From NCBI GenBank assembly GCA_026985435.1, contig JALSQL010000107.1, forward strand, positions 1 to 8,881: 8,881 bases of DNA, written 5' to 3'. The DNA comes from Acidilobaceae archaeon (GTDB lineage Archaea > Thermoproteota > Thermoprotei_A > Sulfolobales > Acidilobaceae). This document shows, one piece after another, positions 6,828 to 8,881 of this stretch. Numbering within the stretch: the first letter of the stretch is position 1; every line of letters begins with the position of its first letter. The position numbers were made by a program, and so were the translations under genes. The notes under the pieces are model-generated. The model was given only the letters and a program-made list of their open reading frames with translations, was not told the DNA's origin and did not search any database.

Positions 6828-7731
6828 CGCTCTCACCCGTCACGTAGGCCATCGCATCCTCCAGGGGGGCCTCCACGCGGTACTTGCTCCGGAAGAACCT
6901 CAGGATCCTCGACACGTCGCGCTCGAGGAGCTCGCGGGCGTGGGGCTCGTCCCGGTAGACGTACTGGGGCCAGTCTATCACGACCCCCCGGACGCCCCCC
7001 GAGTCGCCGGGGGCGACTAGCACGTTGTACTCGCTGAGGTCCCCGTGGACCACGCCCGCCTCCAGGTATGCTATCCTGACGGTGCGCAGCACGCTCCCGA
7101 GAACCTCCACCGCCTCCCCCCGCGTGAGGGGCGGCAGCCTGTATAGCTCCACCGCCCCCTCCAGGAGCCTCTCAACCACCGCGTGCCTGTTCCACGCCAC
7201 GGGCTCCGGCACGCTGGCGCCGAGCCCGTGGAGCTCGACCAGCACCCTGAACTCCCTCTCGCCGAGCATCTTGGCCCAGAGGAGCATGCTCCTCCTGGAC
7301 TCGCCCGCGGCGAAGCTCCTGGTCCTCCGTATCCTGTGGAAGGGTGCCCTCCCCTCCTTGTGGAACTTCACGGCCACGCGCTCCCCGGTGGGGGTTACGG
7401 CCACGTAGACGTCGCTCTCCTTCCCAGCGCCTATAACGTCCCCGAGCTCCTCTATCACGCCCTTAGCGTGGAGGGCCCTCACCGCCAGGACGTCGAGGCC
7501 CAGGAACGTCAGGGTGTACCCCACTATGGCCCCGAGGGTCCTACGTATGAGCTTCAGGTCGGAGAGCCTCCTTATGCTGCGGAGCATCCTAGACGGGGGG
7601 AGGCGGGCCCTCCTCTCCACCCACTCCACCGGGACGTACTCGTACCTACCCATACCACTCTCCACAGCCCTGAGCACCCTGAAGTCGTCAGGCTCCAGGC
7701 TCTGGTATACCCTGGCGAGCCTCCCAGGCAA
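6805..7731 (-). CDS. rio2: RIO2-type serine/threonine protein kinase/ATPase
   Basis: The product of 308 residues matches archaeal RIO2, an atypical kinase/ATPase that acts late in small ribosomal subunit maturation. Residues 1-85 form the winged-helix domain specific to RIO2 (YEYVPVEW at 30-37). The kinase part has the nucleotide loop GAGKESDVYVA (101-111), the ATP-binding lysine in VAVKFHKEG (Lys122), the catalytic loop VVHGDLSEYNVL (227-238, Asp231 and Asn236) and the metal-binding VIDWPQYV (251-258, Asp253). All key residues are present, so it should be active. TTG 7731 is the only sensible start: it gives the short N-terminus seen in the family, and a purine-rich GGAGGGGGAGG leader precedes it. 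It appears to be the first gene of an operon with the DUF460 gene, whose start it overlaps by 23 bases. The promoter is probably the CTAATTAG element upstream. Confidence 0.95.
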   Translation of the reverse strand: MPGRLARVYQSLEPDDFRVLRAVESGMGRYEYVPVEWVERRARLPPSRMLRSIRRLSDLKLIRRTLGAIVGYTLTFLGLDVLAVRALHAKGVIEELGDVIGAGKESDVYVAVTPTGERVAVKFHKEGRAPFHRIRRTRSFAAGESRRSMLLWAKMLGEREFRVLVELHGLGASVPEPVAWNRHAVVERLLEGAVELYRLPPLTRGEAVEVLGSVLRTVRIAYLEAGVVHGDLSEYNVLVAPGDSGGVRGVVIDWPQYVYRDEPHARELLERDVSRILRFFRSKYRVEAPLEDAMAYVTGESGEPPLPA

Positions 7732-7751
7732 GCGGCCCCCCGCCTCCCCCT

Positions 7752-7777
7752 CCAGCCCCCAGCGTGTGGGGGGCCGG
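7752..7777. repeat. inverted repeat in the RIO2 core promoter
   Basis: CCAGCCCCC (7752-7760) and GGGGGCCGG (7769-7777) are inverted copies matching at 8 of 9 positions around an 8-base spacer. The repeat lies between the RIO2 TATA box and the gene and covers the predicted transcript start near 7758. It may be an operator or a cruciform-prone element, or just a by-product of G/C runs. Confidence 0.3.
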
Positions 7778-7779
7778 CT

Positions 7780-7787
7780 CTAATTAG
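7780..7787 (-). promoter_or_regulatory. putative TATA box for the rio2-DUF460 operon
   Basis: CTAATTAG is an isolated AT-rich octamer in GC-rich DNA. On the minus strand it predicts transcription from about 7758, giving a leader of about 27 bases that carries GGAGGGGGAGG before the TTG at 7731. The octamer is itself palindromic, so direction must come from flanking bases. Confidence 0.5.
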
Positions 7788-7813
7788 GCTTGGGTGAACC
7801 GGGCTGCTCCGGA

Positions 7814-7826
7814 TTAACGCGTTCAA
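7814..7826. promoter_or_regulatory. operator-like palindrome 1 upstream of the ArsR-like gene
   Basis: The core AACGCGTT (7816-7823) is a perfect 8-bp palindrome within TTAACGCGTTCAA. It lies between the divergent rio2 and regulator promoters. Its centre is about 21 bp, roughly two helical turns, from a second palindrome, so two dimers could bind on one DNA face. Confidence 0.4.
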
Positions 7827-7833
7827 CCGGGGC

Positions 7834-7846
7834 TGCAAACGTTGCA
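7834..7846. promoter_or_regulatory. operator-like palindrome 2 upstream of the ArsR-like gene
   Basis: TGCAA and TTGCA are exact inverted arms around ACG, with AACGTT at the centre. The site ends 14 bases before the TTAATA box of the regulator gene, a natural place for autoregulation. It shares an AACG...CGTT-like core with palindrome 1. Confidence 0.42.
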
Positions 7847-7860
7847 TACTAACAAAAAAC

Positions 7861-7866
7861 TTAATA
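7861..7866 (+). promoter_or_regulatory. TATA box with A-rich BRE for the ArsR-like gene
   Basis: TTAATA follows directly on AACAAAAAAC (7851-7860), a typical purine-rich archaeal BRE region. It predicts a start near 7890, leaving about 13 leader bases that contain GGTGG (about 7892-7896) before TTG 7903. This is the best-formed promoter in the window. Confidence 0.65.
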
Positions 7867-7902
7867 GACCCTGGGATACTCGCGGGTGGCAGGTGGGGGC
7901 TT

Positions 7903-8274
7903 TTGGCTAGCAGCTGCCCGTGCCGGGGGATAGACAAGGAGGGCATCTTCGAGAGGGACGGGGTCTACTGCGTGGTCGGGCCTCGGTACGTGCTGGCCGT
8001 GGCCCAGGCCCTCGCCAGCGAGACGAGGCTGCAGATACTAGCACTCCTCGCCGGGGGCATGAAGAGCCTGGACGAGATAAGCGCCGAGCTGGGGCAGAGC
8101 AAGGCCAACATAAGCAACCAGATTAAGAGGCTCGAGGACGAGGGCCTCGTCTACGGCTACTACGAGGCCGGGAGGAGGGGGATAAAGAAGCTGGTCCAGA
8201 CCCGCTTCAGGGCGGCCGTGCTAGCCCTCACCCCCGAGGGGCTCCAGGCCGCTTGCGGCGGCGAGGAGCCCTAG
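7903..8274 (+). CDS. ArsR-like winged-helix transcriptional regulator with N-terminal CPC motif
   Basis: The product of 123 residues has an ArsR-type winged helix. ALASETRLQILALLAGG (36-52) is the family's typical helix 1-2 region, LDEISAELGQSKANISNQIKRLEDEGLV (56-83) contains the recognition helix, and GYYEAGRRGIKKLV (85-98) is the wing. Cysteines stand at 5 and 7 (CPC), 23 (VYC) and 118. These could bind a metal or sense redox state, but the classical ArsR or CadC metal motifs are not evident and the signal is unknown. TTG 7903 is chosen because GGTGG stands about 6 bases upstream at the right distance from a TATA box, and no other in-frame start precedes the CPC motif. Two palindromes upstream suggest autoregulation and possibly control of divergent rio2. 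The last 54 bases, including the stop, overlap the antisense 3' end of pyrG. Confidence 0.85.
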   Translation: MASSCPCRGIDKEGIFERDGVYCVVGPRYVLAVAQALASETRLQILALLAGGMKSLDEISAELGQSKANISNQIKRLEDEGLVYGYYEAGRRGIKKLVQTRFRAAVLALTPEGLQAACGGEEP

Positions 8275-8881
8275 GAAGGGGGGCCTCGGCTCTAGGGGCC
8301 TGCTCTTGTACTCCGGGTGGAACTGGGTGGCCACGAAGAAGGGGTGGGCCCTCCTCGGCAGCTCCACCGCCTCCACGAGGCCCTCGGGGCTCCAGGCGGA
8401 GACCACGAGGCCGGCCTCCTGCAGCCTGTCGAGGTACCTGGGGTTGACCTCGTAGCGGTGCCGGTGCCTCTCCCACGAGGCCGGGGCGCCGTAGAGGCTG
8501 TGGAGTATGGTGCCCTCCACGAACCTGACCTCGCTGGCGCCGAGCCTCATGGTGCCGCCTAGGCGGTCCACCCCCCTCTGCTCGGGGAGCAGGTCCACGA
8601 CGGGGTGGGGGGTCGAGGGGTCCACCTCCGTGGTGTGGGCCCCCTCGAGGCCCGCCACGTTCCTGGCGTACTCGACCACCGTTAGCTGCATGCCGAAGCA
8701 TATGCCGAGCGTTGGCACGCCCTCCTCGCGGAGGTAGCGTATCGCCTCGATCTTGCCCTCCACCCCCCTCTTGCCGAAGCCGGGGAGCACGATCGCGGCG
8801 TCGACCCCCTCCAGGGCCTCCTCCACCCTGACCCTCCCCGCCTCTATGTCGGTCGCCTCGACCCACCTGAGCCTGGGAGTG
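8221..8881 (-). CDS. pyrG: CTP synthase, C-terminal glutaminase part (5' end outside the window)
   Basis: About 220 C-terminal residues are visible, and the frame runs on past the window edge, so the start is not here. The part covers the class I glutamine amidotransferase domain, which releases ammonia from glutamine for the amination of UTP to CTP. Recognisable elements are GFGKRGVEGKIEAIRYLREE, then TLGICFGMQL with the nucleophilic cysteine, RHRYEVNP, and FHPEYKSRPLEPRPPFLGLL with the His-x-Glu of the catalytic triad. The synthetase domain, normally N-terminal, must lie beyond base 8881. The oxyanion-loop region reads LPGFG where bacterial enzymes have PGGFG; I recall LPGFG-like forms in other crenarchaea. 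A tail of about ten residues follows the conserved end, and this 3' segment overlaps the convergent regulator gene. GTG 8826 is internal and not the start. Confidence 0.96.
   Translation of the reverse strand, partial: TPRLRWVEATDIEAGRVRVEEALEGVDAAIVLPGFGKRGVEGKIEAIRYLREEGVPTLGICFGMQLTVVEYARNVAGLEGAHTTEVDPSTPHPVVDLLPEQRGVDRLGGTMRLGASEVRFVEGTILHSLYGAPASWERHRHRYEVNPRYLDRLQEAGLVVSAWSPEGLVEAVELPRRAHPFFVATQFHPEYKSRPLEPRPPFLGLLAAASGLEPLGGEG

Noticed and set aside
7732..7760. Possible G-quadruplex in the rio2 leader
   Set aside because: On the minus strand only three G-runs of three or more are present, so a stable three-layer quadruplex is not supported; the purine richness is explained by ribosome binding.
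8228..8866. 212-residue frame on the minus strand overlapping pyrG
   Set aside because: It is a Gly/Arg/Pro-rich shifted-frame reading of pyrG, which has intact amidotransferase motifs in its own frame.
1..8881. CRISPR arrays, tRNA or rRNA genes, insertion sequences, toxin-antitoxin pairs
   Set aside because: I searched by eye for regular repeats, cloverleaf-like arms, transposase motifs and terminal repeats and found none.

Overview
The window looks like chromosomal DNA of a GC-rich hyperthermophilic archaeon, most likely a crenarchaeon (Thermoproteota, Desulfurococcales-like). The gene set points this way: an archaeal-type S-adenosylmethionine synthetase, GTP cyclohydrolase III, a RIO2 kinase and a DUF460/COG2433 RNase H-fold protein. 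So do the heavy use of AGG (Arg) and ATA (Ile) codons, frequent GTG/TTG starts, GGTGG/GAGG ribosome-binding sites, and AT-rich TATA boxes standing out in GC-rich DNA 25-30 bases before predicted transcript starts. The genus cannot be named from the sequence alone.

Layout, left to right. An unrecognised membrane-anchored or exported beta-rich protein (40-1638, +) ends at a strong stem-loop. GTP cyclohydrolase III (1745-2488, +) follows; it opens riboflavin/F420 synthesis in archaea. It is tail-to-tail with a cyclase-family (kynurenine-formamidase-like) metal hydrolase (2485-3144, -). Divergent from the hydrolase is a three-helix membrane protein resembling EMC6 (3275-3511, +), then S-adenosylmethionine synthetase (3602-4822, +). 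The metK 3' end overlaps the 3' end of an antisense two-gene operon, RIO2 kinase (6805-7731, -) followed by the DUF460 protein (4782-6827, -). A control region of about 170 bp (7732-7902) separates RIO2 from a divergent ArsR-like winged-helix regulator (7903-8274, +). That regulator overlaps the 3' end of CTP synthase (pyrG, -), whose 5' part lies outside the window.

Most genes are housekeeping: nucleotide and cofactor supply (pyrG, GTP cyclohydrolase III, metK) and ribosome maturation (RIO2, possibly the DUF460 nuclease). The points most worth following are the RIO2-DUF460 coupling, the likely archaeal EMC6 homologue, the paired operator-like palindromes before the regulator, the CxxCxxC tail of the exported protein, and the overlap of all three convergent gene pairs at their 3' ends. 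I see no mobile element, CRISPR array, tRNA or rRNA, and no broken gene. There is no clear sign of a new defence or mobile system.
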